Both the position numbers and the translations under genes were made by a program. A DNA stretch of 64,000 nt from Dechloromonas sp. (GTDB lineage Bacteria; Pseudomonadota; Gammaproteobacteria; Burkholderiales; Rhodocyclaceae): positions 19,671 through 83,670 of the forward strand of contig JAABQV010000012.1 of the NCBI GenBank assembly GCA_011391255.1, read 5' to 3'. The notes beneath the pieces are model-generated. The model did not search any database and had not been told where the DNA came from. It worked only from the letters and a program-made list of their open reading frames with translations. This document shows, piece after piece, positions 7,436-16,252 of this stretch (position 1 is its first letter; each line of letters begins with the position of its first letter).

Positions 7436-9499
7436 ATGACGATAAGAAAATTTTTAATTTATTCATATGTGGCACTGGCCACATCATCCGTAATGGCCGG
7501 CGACAGCACCGAGTTGTCGGTGATCGAGGTTCGTGCCAAGGCCGAAAATCTTGAGGGGATCGCCGCCGCCGGCAGCCAAGGGGTGGTTTCCAGTCAGCGC
7601 TTGGCGAGTGTGCCGATCCTGCGGCCGGGTGAGGCGCTGGAAATGGTGCCGGGGCTGATCGTTACCCAGCACGCCGGTGACGGCAAGGCCAACCAGTATT
7701 TTCTGCGCGGCTTCAATCTCGATCACGGCACCGATTTTGCCACCTACATAGGCGGGGTGCCGGTCAATATGCCGACCCATGCGCATGGTCAGGGCTACAG
7801 CGACTTGAATTTTTTGATCCCTGAGCTGGTCGACCGCATCAGTTACCGCAAAGGGCCGTATTACGCCGACGAGGGTGATTTTTCATCGGCGGGGGCGGCA
7901 CATATTGATTATTTCCGCAAAATCGACGGCACTATGGCGCAAGTCACGCTTGGCCAAAACGGCTACGCACGTACGCTGTTGGCAGGTTCGCCGGCAATTG
8001 GCGGCGGCCATCTGCTCTATGGCCTCGAGCTGTTTCATAACGACGGGCCATGGCAGGTAGCAGAAAACTACCGCAAGCTGAACGGCCTGTTGCGTTACAG
8101 CGAAGGCTCGCGCTACAACGGCTTTTCGCTGACCGGAATGGCGTACAAGGGCGACTGGACGTCGACGGATCAGATCGCCAAACGGGCAATCGACAGTCGG
8201 CTGGTCGACCGCTACGGCACGCTGGATTCGACAAGCGGTGGCGAAACCTACCGCTACAGCCTGTCCGGCGAGTGGGCCAAACGGGGCGATAACAGCCAGA
8301 GCAAGGCGAATGTCTGGTGGCTGCGTTCCGGCCTCGATCTCTGGTCCAACTTTCAGTATTGCCTTAACGACATCGCCGCCAGTGGCGGCTGTGCGACTGG
8401 CGACCAGTTCAAGCAGAGCGAGCGCCGGCAGGCCGGTGGTTTTACCGCATCGCATACGATCTACGATCAGTGGGGCGGGCTTGATGTCAGCAATGCTTTT
8501 GGCCTGCAAGGGCGGGTTGACCGGCTGAGCCCGGTCGGCCTTTACGGCACCCGCCAGCGTGAAACCTTGAACACTGTGCGCGAAGACAAGGTGACGCAAC
8601 GCAGCCTCGGCCTTTGGGCGCAGAACGAAGTGCGCTGGACGCGGTGGTTCCGCTCAATCGCCGGCCTGCGCGCTGATGCTTACGATTTTGCGGTCAACGC
8701 CGATTTGAGTGCCAATTCCGGCAAGGCCAGCGACCAGATGGTGACGCCGAAACTGTCGCTGGTTTTTGGCCCCTGGCAACGCACCGAGTTTTACCTGAAT
8801 TACGGCCACGGCTTCCATTCCAACGACGCGCGTGGCACCACCATCACGCAGGAGCCTGGCAGCGGCAATCCGCTCAGTCGTGTCAAACCGCTGGTGCGCA
8901 CCAAGGGCTATGAGGTGGGGTTGCGCTCGGAGCTGTTGCCCGGCTGGCAATCAACCCTCGCCCTCTGGCAGTTGAAGAGCGCTTCCGAGTTGTTGTTCGT
9001 CGGCGATGCCGGAACGACCGAGGCGTCACGCCCGTCAAAACGCTACGGTGTCGAGTGGATTAATCTTTATACGTTGAGCGACTGGCTGAGTCTGGATGCC
9101 GACCTGGCCTGGTCGCATGCACGCTTTCAGGATAGCGATCCGGCCGGCAATTTCATTCCCGGTGCCGTCGTTAGCACCGCCAATCTCGGGATGACTGTCG
9201 ATCAACTCGGCCCGTGGTTTGGCGCTATGCGCCTGCGCTATTTCGGGCCACGCCCGCTGGTCGAGGATAACTCGGTGCGCTCGGCAGGTTCGGCGCTGAC
9301 CAATCTGCGCATTGGCTACAAATTAAGCCGGCAAAGCCAGCTGGCGCTCGACGTCTATAACCTATTTGATCGTCAGGTGAACGACATCGAATACTGGTAC
9401 GACTCGCAGCTGGCCGGCGAAGCGGCGCCGGTCGGCGACCGCCATATCCACCCGAGCGAGCCGCGCAGCCTGCGGCTCACTTTCAGTTACCGCTTCTGA
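7436..9499 (+). CDS. TonB-dependent outer-membrane receptor, probably for nickel
   Basis: This 687-aa protein has a signal peptide (MTIRKFLIYSYVALATSSVMA-GDS), a likely TonB-box region (ELSVIEVRAK), a plug domain (RPGEALEMVPGLIVTQHAG, LRGFNLDHGTDFATYIGGVPVNMP) and a beta-barrel ending in the terminal aromatic strand LRLTFSYRF. It should import a metal chelate across the outer membrane using TonB energy. The nickel assignment comes only from its position after nikR and the NiCoT permease. The ATG follows the U-tract of an intrinsic terminator with no visible Shine-Dalgarno, but the signal peptide supports this start. A copy of the dispersed 11-mer lies at 8688-8698. Confidence 0.9.
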   Translation: MTIRKFLIYSYVALATSSVMAGDSTELSVIEVRAKAENLEGIAAAGSQGVVSSQRLASVPILRPGEALEMVPGLIVTQHAGDGKANQYFLRGFNLDHGTDFATYIGGVPVNMPTHAHGQGYSDLNFLIPELVDRISYRKGPYYADEGDFSSAGAAHIDYFRKIDGTMAQVTLGQNGYARTLLAGSPAIGGGHLLYGLELFHNDGPWQVAENYRKLNGLLRYSEGSRYNGFSLTGMAYKGDWTSTDQIAKRAIDSRLVDRYGTLDSTSGGETYRYSLSGEWAKRGDNSQSKANVWWLRSGLDLWSNFQYCLNDIAASGGCATGDQFKQSERRQAGGFTASHTIYDQWGGLDVSNAFGLQGRVDRLSPVGLYGTRQRETLNTVREDKVTQRSLGLWAQNEVRWTRWFRSIAGLRADAYDFAVNADLSANSGKASDQMVTPKLSLVFGPWQRTEFYLNYGHGFHSNDARGTTITQEPGSGNPLSRVKPLVRTKGYEVGLRSELLPGWQSTLALWQLKSASELLFVGDAGTTEASRPSKRYGVEWINLYTLSDWLSLDADLAWSHARFQDSDPAGNFIPGAVVSTANLGMTVDQLGPWFGAMRLRYFGPRPLVEDNSVRSAGSALTNLRIGYKLSRQSQLALDVYNLFDRQVNDIEYWYDSQLAGEAAPVGDRHIHPSEPRSLRLTFSYRF

Positions 9500-9508
9500 G
9501 CGTCCGAC

Positions 9509-9820
9509 CTATTTTTTGAAGTGGTAGTAATGCTTGTTCAGCCAGGCGGAGACATTGGCTTCTTCTTCGGGGAACCAACCGGAATTCATTTGCGCGTTGC
9601 AGGCGCCGACGCGCTGCAGCAACTCCAGCTTATCGGAAAGCACCCGCCCGTCGCGGGTGTAAATCTTGCTGCCGTCGCCGCCATACATCTTGACGTGGCA
9701 GGCCACACAATCCTTTTTGTGCAGAGTCTCGCCGGCTTTCAGGTCAACCTTGCCCCATGGCTCTTCAGCATGGGCGGCAAGGGCAAACAGGGTCAGGGCA
9801 GTAATGGCTATCTGGCGCAT
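9509..9820 (-). CDS. Small periplasmic c-type cytochrome
   Basis: This 103-aa protein has a cleavable signal peptide (MRQIAITALTLFALAAHA) and one haem-binding motif C38-V-A-C-H42. The C-terminal part (WFPEEEANVSAWLNKHYYHFKK) is typical of short class I-like cytochromes. It is the second gene of a minus-strand pair with the Tat-exported metallo-hydrolase (gap 30 nt) and probably accepts electrons in the periplasm. It converges on the TonB receptor with 9 nt between them. The exact electron partner cannot be read from the sequence. Confidence 0.82.
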   Translation of the reverse strand: MRQIAITALTLFALAAHAEEPWGKVDLKAGETLHKKDCVACHVKMYGGDGSKIYTRDGRVLSDKLELLQRVGACNAQMNSGWFPEEEANVSAWLNKHYYHFKK

Positions 9821-9850
9821 GGTGTCTCCGTTAAGGATTAAGGTATTGCG

Positions 9851-10858
9851 TTAAAAACCGGCGGCTTCGGCTTCAAGATAGGCGAGGCTGATGTATTTCC
9901 CGATATTCAGTTCATAGCCCTTGGTGTCGCGGGCCCGGCTGGAAACGCGCGGATCCTTGATGACCAGGGCTTTGGCATCTTCCAGCGCGAGCCCATTCTT
10001 GACCGCTTGCTCGCATGGGCGGTAAATGCCCTCGAAGAGCTCACGGTTCCATTGCAGTACGCCCGGGCCGGGTTTGCCGTGGCCTGGAACCCAAATCTTC
10101 GAAGCCGTTTTTTCCAGTTCATCGTAGGATTTCAGGGTGCCGATGTAAGAGCCGTCATCCATGTTGGCAATGCGCCTGTCCATTGCCAGATCGCCGACGC
10201 AGGTGAGTTTGTCGCCAACGACCTCGACGCTGATGTCGTATTGGGTATGGGCAACACCATAATGGTGAATGCGCAAGGTAACATCACCGAACTTTAGCTC
10301 GTTGCCGTGAACAAGGTCGTGGGTCGGGGCGACGATACGGGTGCCGATCGTTGCCTGATTGGTCCATTGCTCCATCAGTCCGCGCCACAGGTTGCCCTGC
10401 ATGCCGAGAATTTCCTTGGTGGTGCCCGGGTGGGAATAAATCGGTACTCCTTTGTACTCGGCGGCAAAGGCATCGTTGCCAAGCCAGTGATCGCCGTGGT
10501 AATGCGTGTTGATGACGGCAATGACCGGCTTGTTGAATTTTTTCTTGAGCTGGCGGATGGCCATTTCGCCAATCTGCACCGAGCCGCCTGAGTCGACGAC
10601 AACAATGCCTTTCGGGGTGTCGACAAAGACGATGTTGCACATCATCCCCTGGTTTTCCGGAGTCGGGAAACCGTCCGGCGAGTAAATCATCCAAACATGC
10701 TTGGACAATTGCTTCAGTGGATGATCCTTGACCGCCGGGCCACGCATGAAATCATCCACTTCCTTGGCGAAAGCACTGATCGATTGCCAGGGTGCCATTT
10801 CGCTGGCGACAAGGGCGGAGAATGCGGCGGTACTTTTCAAGAAATTGCGGCGGTTCAT
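9851..10858 (-). CDS. Tat-exported metallo-beta-lactamase-fold hydrolase (SoxH-like)
   Basis: The 335-aa product begins MNRRNFLKSTAAF, a twin-arginine signal, and has the metal motif H119-Y-H121-G-D123-H124 plus further ligands in VGDLAMD and VPGHGKPG. The start at 10858 was chosen over an upstream in-frame codon because it gives the Tat signal directly after a GGAG ribosome site. SoxH-type proteins of this fold occur in sox regions and in quinoprotein-linked systems, but their reaction is not settled. Here the gene sits in the sulfur island, paired with a small cytochrome. Family confident; role inferred. Confidence 0.85.
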   Translation of the reverse strand: MNRRNFLKSTAAFSALVASEMAPWQSISAFAKEVDDFMRGPAVKDHPLKQLSKHVWMIYSPDGFPTPENQGMMCNIVFVDTPKGIVVVDSGGSVQIGEMAIRQLKKKFNKPVIAVINTHYHGDHWLGNDAFAAEYKGVPIYSHPGTTKEILGMQGNLWRGLMEQWTNQATIGTRIVAPTHDLVHGNELKFGDVTLRIHHYGVAHTQYDISVEVVGDKLTCVGDLAMDRRIANMDDGSYIGTLKSYDELEKTASKIWVPGHGKPGPGVLQWNRELFEGIYRPCEQAVKNGLALEDAKALVIKDPRVSSRARDTKGYELNIGKYISLAYLEAEAAGF

Positions 10859-10929
10859 AAGGTGCTCCGGTGATTCTTGCAATTGGATGCGTTTTTATTG
10901 GTAAAGTTGTAACTGTTCGCAGCGAATAG

Positions 10930-10940
10930 TTGCGGTCAAC
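10930..10940 (-). repeat. Dispersed 11-mer GTTGACCGCAA, intergenic copy
   Basis: This exact copy lies 1 bp before the 36-bp palindromic terminator. The same word recurs at 4129, 8688, 22942, 27417, 31367 and 35744. Confidence 0.7.
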
Positions 10941-10976
10941 ACTAAAAAAGGCCGCAAATTTGCGGCCTTTTTTAGT
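10941..10976. terminator. 36-bp perfect palindrome, bidirectional-type terminator
   Basis: Stem GGCCGCAAA/TTTGCGGCC is flanked by six A and six T, and the whole 36 bp from ACTAAAAAA to TTTTTTAGT is self-complementary. It ends the fccAB transcript (minus strand) and could equally stop transcription from the other side. The metallo-hydrolase start is 82 nt further along. Confidence 0.88.
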
Positions 10977-10991
10977 TTGAAGCCGTAAAAA

Positions 10992-12269
10992 TCAGGTCAA
11001 CATGTCGGCCCAGATGTTCTTGGCCCAGCCCATTGCGACCTTGCCTTCGATCTCGTTGCGCGCGGCAGAAACACCGCCCGCACCTTTGACCGGCTGCATG
11101 GTTTTTGTGGCGACATCGTAGGTGTGCACCGAGGCAACGTGCACCGCGTTCTTGGCATCAACAAAGCTGTAGCAGGTGTTCATGACCAACGGATCAGGAC
11201 TTGGCTCTTGTCCGCTCAGCATGTTGAGGATCGCTGCGGCAGCCAGTTTGCCATGCTGGTTGGCCATGTGGCCGGACTTGGGCATGGTCGGTGCCGGGAA
11301 AATCGCATCGCCGAGGACATGGATGCCCGGGGTGCTGGTTGATTCCATCGACAGCCAGTTAACGTCAACCCAGCGGTTGTTGATCAGCTTGATCCCGGAT
11401 TGTGTAGCAATAGCGCCGGCACGGTGTGGCGGAATAACGTTGAGCACATCAGCCTTGAACTTATCGAATTCGAGGATGGCGGTGTTGGTGGCAACGTCCA
11501 CATCCTTGACTTCACTGTTGTTGCGATACTCAAGCGTGCCTTTGTAAAGATCGGCCCAAGCCTTCATGAAGAGACCCTTCTTGGACATCACATCTTCGTT
11601 GGCATCGAGAATCACAACCTTGGATTTCGGTTTGGCCTTCTTGAAGTAATCGGCGACCAGACACGCACGCTCGTACGGTCCCGGCGGGCAACGATACGGT
11701 GCCTTGGGGATCGAAATGGCGAAAGTGCCGCCATCCTTCATTGCTTCAAGCTGCTTGCGCAGGGCAACGGTTTGTGAGCCGGCTTTCCAGGCATGCAAAA
11801 CCTGATTTTGTGCAGCAGCATTGTTCAAGCCGGGAATCTGGTCGAACATGAAATCGATACCCGGTGAAAGCACCAGGCGGTCGTAGCTCATGGCGCCGCC
11901 GGCTTTCAGGGAAATGCTCTTCTTTGCCGCGTCGACCGCAACAACATCGTCCTGAATGACGCGCACTCCCCATTTTGTTTTCAGGCCGTCATAGCTGACG
12001 GTGATGTCTTCCATATTCTTGGTACCGGCGATGACCAGATTGGAGATCGGGCAGGAAATGAAAGTCGGGTTACGCTCGATCAGCGTGACCTGAACACTGC
12101 CCTCGCTCCACATACGTAAATACTTGGCAACCGTCGCGCCACCGTAACCGCCGCCAACCACAACGACATGGCCGCTTGCCTTGCCACCACCGGCACAACC
12201 GTAAAGGGCGGACATCGCACCGGCGGCCGCGCCAACTTTCAGAAAATCACGTCTTTTCATTAACATCAT
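10992..12269 (-). CDS. fccB: Flavocytochrome c sulfide dehydrogenase, flavoprotein subunit
   Basis: FccB oxidises sulfide in the periplasm with covalently bound FAD and passes electrons to FccA. The 425-aa product has a Tat signal (MKRRDFLKVGAAAG), a Rossmann FAD motif (VVVVGGGYGGATVAKYL), the Cys expected to bind FAD (FISCPISN), and the redox disulfide pair in PYRCPPGPYERAC and MNTCYSF. A GGGGGA ribosome site supports the ATG at 12269. The sequence ALYGCAGGG at the end of the signal also reads as a lipobox, so a Tat-exported lipoprotein is possible. It follows fccA by 13 nt. Confidence 0.93.
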   Translation of the reverse strand: MMLMKRRDFLKVGAAAGAMSALYGCAGGGKASGHVVVVGGGYGGATVAKYLRMWSEGSVQVTLIERNPTFISCPISNLVIAGTKNMEDITVSYDGLKTKWGVRVIQDDVVAVDAAKKSISLKAGGAMSYDRLVLSPGIDFMFDQIPGLNNAAAQNQVLHAWKAGSQTVALRKQLEAMKDGGTFAISIPKAPYRCPPGPYERACLVADYFKKAKPKSKVVILDANEDVMSKKGLFMKAWADLYKGTLEYRNNSEVKDVDVATNTAILEFDKFKADVLNVIPPHRAGAIATQSGIKLINNRWVDVNWLSMESTSTPGIHVLGDAIFPAPTMPKSGHMANQHGKLAAAAILNMLSGQEPSPDPLVMNTCYSFVDAKNAVHVASVHTYDVATKTMQPVKGAGGVSAARNEIEGKVAMGWAKNIWADMLT

Positions 12270-12282
12270 GTTCTTGTCCCCC

Positions 12283-12588
12283 TTATTTTTGCGCGGCGAA
12301 GTAGCCGGCGATCATGTCCATCTGGGCGTCGGTATAGCCCTTGGAAATCTGATGCATGATGGAAGCGGGCTTGTCGCCGCTCTTGTAGTCGGCAATTTTT
12401 TGCAGGATCTTGCCCTTTTCCATACCGGACAGGCTGTCAAGCCCGGCACCCTTGAGCGCGTTGCCATTGGTGCCGTGACAGTTGGCACAGGTGGCAGCGA
12501 GGTTACGCGCAAGGTTGGGGTCGGCTGCCTGAGCAGCGCCGGCAAGAGCCATCAGGCTCAACGCAACAATAGGGGTACGCAGTTTCAT
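12283..12588 (-). CDS. fccA: Class I cytochrome c, FccA-like electron acceptor of FccB
   Basis: This 101-aa exported cytochrome has a signal peptide ending AGAAQA and one haem site C34-A-N-C37-H38. The methionine-bearing C-terminal half (KPASIMHQISKGYTDAQMDMIAGYFA) is typical of cytochrome c553/c4-type domains. It lies 13 nt before fccB in the same direction and after a good ribosome site (ggagatgaatta), so it is the likely haem subunit of flavocytochrome c. It has one haem, whereas the Allochromatium subunit has two. Confidence 0.88.
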   Translation of the reverse strand: MKLRTPIVALSLMALAGAAQAADPNLARNLAATCANCHGTNGNALKGAGLDSLSGMEKGKILQKIADYKSGDKPASIMHQISKGYTDAQMDMIAGYFAAQK

Positions 12589-12955
12589 TAATTCATCTCC
12601 TCTGGGTGGATATGATGCACGTCTAAATAAGGTCGTCGAACGTTGGTTTTAGCGCATCAATACCTTAAGACTATAGAGGTTTTTTAAAAAAAGCATGCTG
12701 CGCCGCAGCAAATAATATGCTTGCAAACCAATGGCCTATGAAACAAAATTCTTCATCCGGTCTTCGTCGGAACCAGTTTGATCTGGGTCAATTAATTGTT
12801 TTATTTCACTTAATTAGAATTTTCTCACTTGCTCGGACTTCGCGGAAAGCCATGCGTTTTGGTCAAAAGCCTTTTTTGGCGGGTGAGACGGTCTTTCGAT
12901 CTGGTAATTTTTGTGACCTTGTATCAACTATCTAAAACATAGCTTAGGATTTTCT
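12589..12955. other. Divergent control region between fccAB and soxC
   Basis: This 367-bp AT-rich region has no convincing gene. It separates two divergent sulfur-oxidation operons and must hold both promoters. It contains a short hairpin TGCTGCG/CGCAGCA near 12698-12712, nested in an AAGCAT...ATGCTT inverted repeat, which could be an operator. No clear consensus promoter could be assigned on either strand. Confidence 0.6.
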
Positions 12956-14302
12956 ATGGGCAATTTGCTTGAACAGGCGGGGCGCTTGCGGCCCGCACCA
13001 GAAAATTTTCTTTCTGACGAGCAGGTTAAGGCGGTGGCTTCCGGTCGCCGTGATTTCCTGCGTAAAAGCTTCCTGGCTGCCAGTGCGGCCTTGGCAGCGC
13101 CAGTCGTAGCTCGCGCCACGGAAGGTGATCCCAATATTTTGACAAATCCGGCCTGGACGACCTCGCTCGGACAACCAGTGGCAGCCCGCCCTTACGGCAC
13201 GCCCTCGCAGTTCGAGAGCCAGTTGCTGCGCCGTGAGTCACCGGGTCTGGCCCGGGTTGGCGGCGCCTCGGTGTCGTTCTGCCCGCTGCAGGGTTTGTTC
13301 GGCATCATCACGCCGTCCGGCCTGCACTTCGAGCGCCATCATCAGGGCTGGGTTGATATTGATCCGTCCAAGCACCGTTTCATGGTCAACGGCTCCGATG
13401 ATTCACTGATCAAGCGCCCCAAGGTTTATACCCTGGATGAGCTGATGCGTATGCCGTCAGTGTCACGCATTCACTTTGTCGAGTGTGGTGCCAACTCTGG
13501 TGTCGAATGGGCCAACGTCGCTGTACCGACCGTGCAATACACGCATGGCATGGTCTCCTGTTCCGAATTCACCGGCGTACCTTTGAAGCATCTGCTCGAC
13601 GACTGCGGCGTTGATTACAAGAAAGCCCGCTATGTTCTCGCCGAGGGTGCCGATGGTTCTTCAATGACCCGTACTATCCCGATGGAAATGGTCGAGTCAG
13701 GTGAGGTTTTCGTCGCCTACGGTCAGAACGGCGAAATGCTGCGTCCGGAGAACGGTTACCCGTTGCGCCTTGTGGTGCCGGGCGTTCAGGGCGTTTCCTG
13801 GGTCAAATGGCTGCGTCGTATCGAAGTCGGCGACAAGCCCTACGCGACCAAAGATGAGGCGGTGCATTACATCGACCTGATGCCGGATGGTCAGCATCGT
13901 CAATACACCTCGATCCATGAGGCCAAGTCAGTCATCACCACGCCTTCCGGTGGTCAGACCCTGCTCGACAAGGGCTTCTACAATATTTCCGGAATCGCCT
14001 GGTCAGGTCGCGGCAGGATCAAGCGGGTTGATGTCTCCTTTGATGGCGGCATCAACTGGCAGACGGCGCGCCTCGAGGGGCCGATCCAGAACAAGGCCCT
14101 GACGCGATTCAATGCGCCCTGGGTCTGGGACGGCAAGCCGGCCCTTCTGCAATCGCGAGCGATTGACGAAACCGGTTACGTTCAGCCTAGCTATGGCCAG
14201 TTGCGCGCAGTGCGTGGCAGCAAGTCGATTTATCACAACAATGCCATCCAGTCCTGGAAAGTGGTTGAAAGCGGGGAGATAAGCAATGTCCAGGTTCTCT
14301 AA
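12956..14302 (+). CDS. soxC: Sulfane dehydrogenase molybdenum subunit SoxC
   Basis: SoxC, with SoxD, oxidises the sulfane sulfur bound to SoxYZ and gives the high electron yield of the complete Sox pathway. The 448-aa protein has a Tat signal set well inside the N-terminus (GRRDFLRKSFLAASAALAAPVVARA), the molybdopterin domain with the Mo-ligand Cys177 in VECGANSGVEW, and a C-terminal dimerisation domain (VKRVDVSFDGGINW). It overlaps soxD by 17 nt. It opens the cluster soxCDYZAXB. Confidence 0.96.
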   Translation: MGNLLEQAGRLRPAPENFLSDEQVKAVASGRRDFLRKSFLAASAALAAPVVARATEGDPNILTNPAWTTSLGQPVAARPYGTPSQFESQLLRRESPGLARVGGASVSFCPLQGLFGIITPSGLHFERHHQGWVDIDPSKHRFMVNGSDDSLIKRPKVYTLDELMRMPSVSRIHFVECGANSGVEWANVAVPTVQYTHGMVSCSEFTGVPLKHLLDDCGVDYKKARYVLAEGADGSSMTRTIPMEMVESGEVFVAYGQNGEMLRPENGYPLRLVVPGVQGVSWVKWLRRIEVGDKPYATKDEAVHYIDLMPDGQHRQYTSIHEAKSVITTPSGGQTLLDKGFYNISGIAWSGRGRIKRVDVSFDGGINWQTARLEGPIQNKALTRFNAPWVWDGKPALLQSRAIDETGYVQPSYGQLRAVRGSKSIYHNNAIQSWKVVESGEISNVQVL

Positions 14303-15329
14303 ATCCATACTCTCTCTGGCTTTCGCCGCCGTTGCGACGTCGGCTTTCGCCTTTGAAACCTACAAAGGTATCGGTCGTCCGGCAACGCCTGCGGAAATTA
14401 AGGCTTGGGATATCGACATTCGTCCTGACTTCAAAGGTCTGCCCAAGGGGGCAGGCTCGGTTAGTCAGGGTGAGGTAGTCTTTGAAGAGAAGTGCGCATC
14501 CTGTCATGGTACTTTTGGTGAATCCAACGAGGTGTTTACGCCGCTAGTCGGCGGTACCACCAAGGACGACATCAAGACCGGTCACGTCAAGGCCCTGGCC
14601 AGTGGTGATTTGCCGCAACGAACCACCTTCACCAAGGTGGCAACGATTTCGACGCTTTTTGACTATATCCAGCGCGCCATGCCCTGGACGTCACCGAAGT
14701 CTTTGCAGCCGGATGAAATCTACGGGATCCTTGCTTACTTGCTGAACCTCTCGGAAATCGTACCGGCTGATTTTGTGTTGTCGGATAAAAACATTGCTGA
14801 CATTCAGAAAATGATGCCGAACCGCAATGGCATGAAAACCGACCACGGCATGTGGCCCGGTGCGCCAGCCAGCAAAGGCGGCATCGGTAACGGTGGCAAG
14901 CCGGATGTTCAGGCCAAGGCGTGCATGAAAAACTGCAAGACCGAGGTGCTGATCGGCTCGATCATGCCAGACTATGCCCGCAATGCGCACGGCAATCTCG
15001 AAGATCAGAACCGTAATTTTGGTCCGGTTCGCGGTGTCAAGACGGGTGAGTCAACTGTCTCCGCGCCGAAGAACTCGCCAGAGCTGGAAATGGCCACGAT
15101 CAGCGGTTGTATGGCCTGCCATGGTTTGAACAACAAGATTGTCGGCCCCGGGTACAACGAAATTCAGTTGCGCTACAAGGACCAGACCGACGCTGAAGAT
15201 CGACTGTCACGCAAAGTTAGAGCGGGTGGTCAGGGTGCATGGGGTTCAATCCCGATGCCGGCTAATGAGCATGTAAAAGATGCAGATGCGAAGACACTCG
15301 TGAAGTGGATTCTGTCTGGTGCGAAGTAA
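14286..15329 (+). CDS. soxD: Dihaem cytochrome c SoxD
   Basis: SoxD accepts electrons from SoxC. The 347-aa protein has a signal peptide (MSRFSKSILSLAFAAVATSAFA) and two haem sites, C70-A-S-C-H in the first domain and C275-M-A-C-H in the second, as in characterised dihaem SoxD. Its start lies inside the 3' end of soxC, indicating coupled synthesis of the two subunits. The presence of SoxCD implies oxidation of thiosulfate to sulfate without obligatory sulfur globules, which is a family-based inference. Confidence 0.95.
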   Translation: MSRFSKSILSLAFAAVATSAFAFETYKGIGRPATPAEIKAWDIDIRPDFKGLPKGAGSVSQGEVVFEEKCASCHGTFGESNEVFTPLVGGTTKDDIKTGHVKALASGDLPQRTTFTKVATISTLFDYIQRAMPWTSPKSLQPDEIYGILAYLLNLSEIVPADFVLSDKNIADIQKMMPNRNGMKTDHGMWPGAPASKGGIGNGGKPDVQAKACMKNCKTEVLIGSIMPDYARNAHGNLEDQNRNFGPVRGVKTGESTVSAPKNSPELEMATISGCMACHGLNNKIVGPGYNEIQLRYKDQTDAEDRLSRKVRAGGQGAWGSIPMPANEHVKDADAKTLVKWILSGAK

Positions 15330-15350
15330 ATAATTTTGAGAGGAGAAGTT

Positions 15351-15818
15351 ATGAACAATCAACGTCGTAATGTACTGAAAACGGGCTCTGGCGCTGCACT
15401 TCTGAGCGTTCTCGCATCGGCTGGCATCATTGCTCCGGGCATGGCTCTGGCTGAATGGAACAAGGCTGCTTTTGACGCAAAAAGCATGGCTGACACTCTG
15501 AAAGCCCTAGGCGCTGGCGCTCCTGCTGATAGCAAGGATGTCCAGGTTACCGGCCCGGATATCGCTGAAAATGGCGCCGTTGTGCCGGTTGGCGTTACCT
15601 CCACCCTGCCGAACGTGACCATGGTTGCGATCCTGATCGAAAAGAACCCAAGCGCCCTGGCCGCCAGCTTTAATCTGCCGGCTGGTACCGAAGCCAATGT
15701 CCAGACCCGCGTCAAAATGGGTCAGACTTCCAACGTTTACGCGCTGGTCAAATCGGATGGCAAGTTCTTCATGGCCAACAAAGAAATCAAGGTTACCCTT
15801 GGCGGCTGCGGCGGCTAA
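15351..15818 (+). CDS. soxY: Thiosulfate carrier subunit SoxY
   Basis: SoxY carries the sulfur intermediates on the Cys of its C-terminal GGCGG swinging arm; this 155-aa product ends KVTLGGCGG exactly. The N-terminus (MNNQRRNVLKTGSGAALLSVLASAG) is a Tat-like signal. The ATG at 15351 was chosen because gaggag lies 6 nt before it; an upstream TTG has no such site. It sits 21 nt after soxD and 35 nt before soxZ. Confidence 0.97.
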   Translation: MNNQRRNVLKTGSGAALLSVLASAGIIAPGMALAEWNKAAFDAKSMADTLKALGAGAPADSKDVQVTGPDIAENGAVVPVGVTSTLPNVTMVAILIEKNPSALAASFNLPAGTEANVQTRVKMGQTSNVYALVKSDGKFFMANKEIKVTLGGCGG

Positions 15819-15853
15819 TCGGTTAATCATTCAGAGCATTTAAGGAGATATTT

Positions 15854-16165
15854 ATGGGTAATCCGATGAAAATCCGCGCCGCCTCCAAAGACGGCGTTAC
15901 CGAAGTTAAAGTGTTGATCAGCCATGAAATGGAAACTGGTCAGCGCAAAGATTCAGCCGGTGCTGTTGTTCCGGCCTGGTGGATCAAAGAACTGACCGCC
16001 AAGCACAACGACAAGATTGTGCTGACCAGCGAGATTGGCTCTTCCGTTTCCAAGAACCCGTACCTGGCATTCAAATTCAAGGGCGGCGCCAAGGGTGACA
16101 AAATCGTTGTGACCTGGGTCGACAACAAGGGCGATACCCGTACTGACGAAGCCGCTATCGCCTGA
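15854..16165 (+). CDS. soxZ: SoxYZ subunit SoxZ
   Basis: This 103-aa immunoglobulin-like protein dimerises with SoxY. It has no signal peptide and is presumably carried across the membrane with SoxY by the Tat system, as known for the family. Motifs such as VLISHEMETGQRKD and the C-terminal WVDNKGDTRTDEA block are typical. A taaggagat ribosome site precedes the ATG. Confidence 0.96.
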   Translation: MGNPMKIRAASKDGVTEVKVLISHEMETGQRKDSAGAVVPAWWIKELTAKHNDKIVLTSEIGSSVSKNPYLAFKFKGGAKGDKIVVTWVDNKGDTRTDEAAIA

Positions 16166-16252
16166 TTTTCGGCTTTTGAGTCGTACTAGAAATCCAGGAG
16201 CGACACTGGCATGCCGGTGTCGACTTCCTGGTTTTGAGCCAATGGAGGAATG

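Noticed and set aside
12717..12935. 72-codon frame in the sox control region
   Set aside because: AT-rich divergent promoter region with no ribosome site or domain pattern.
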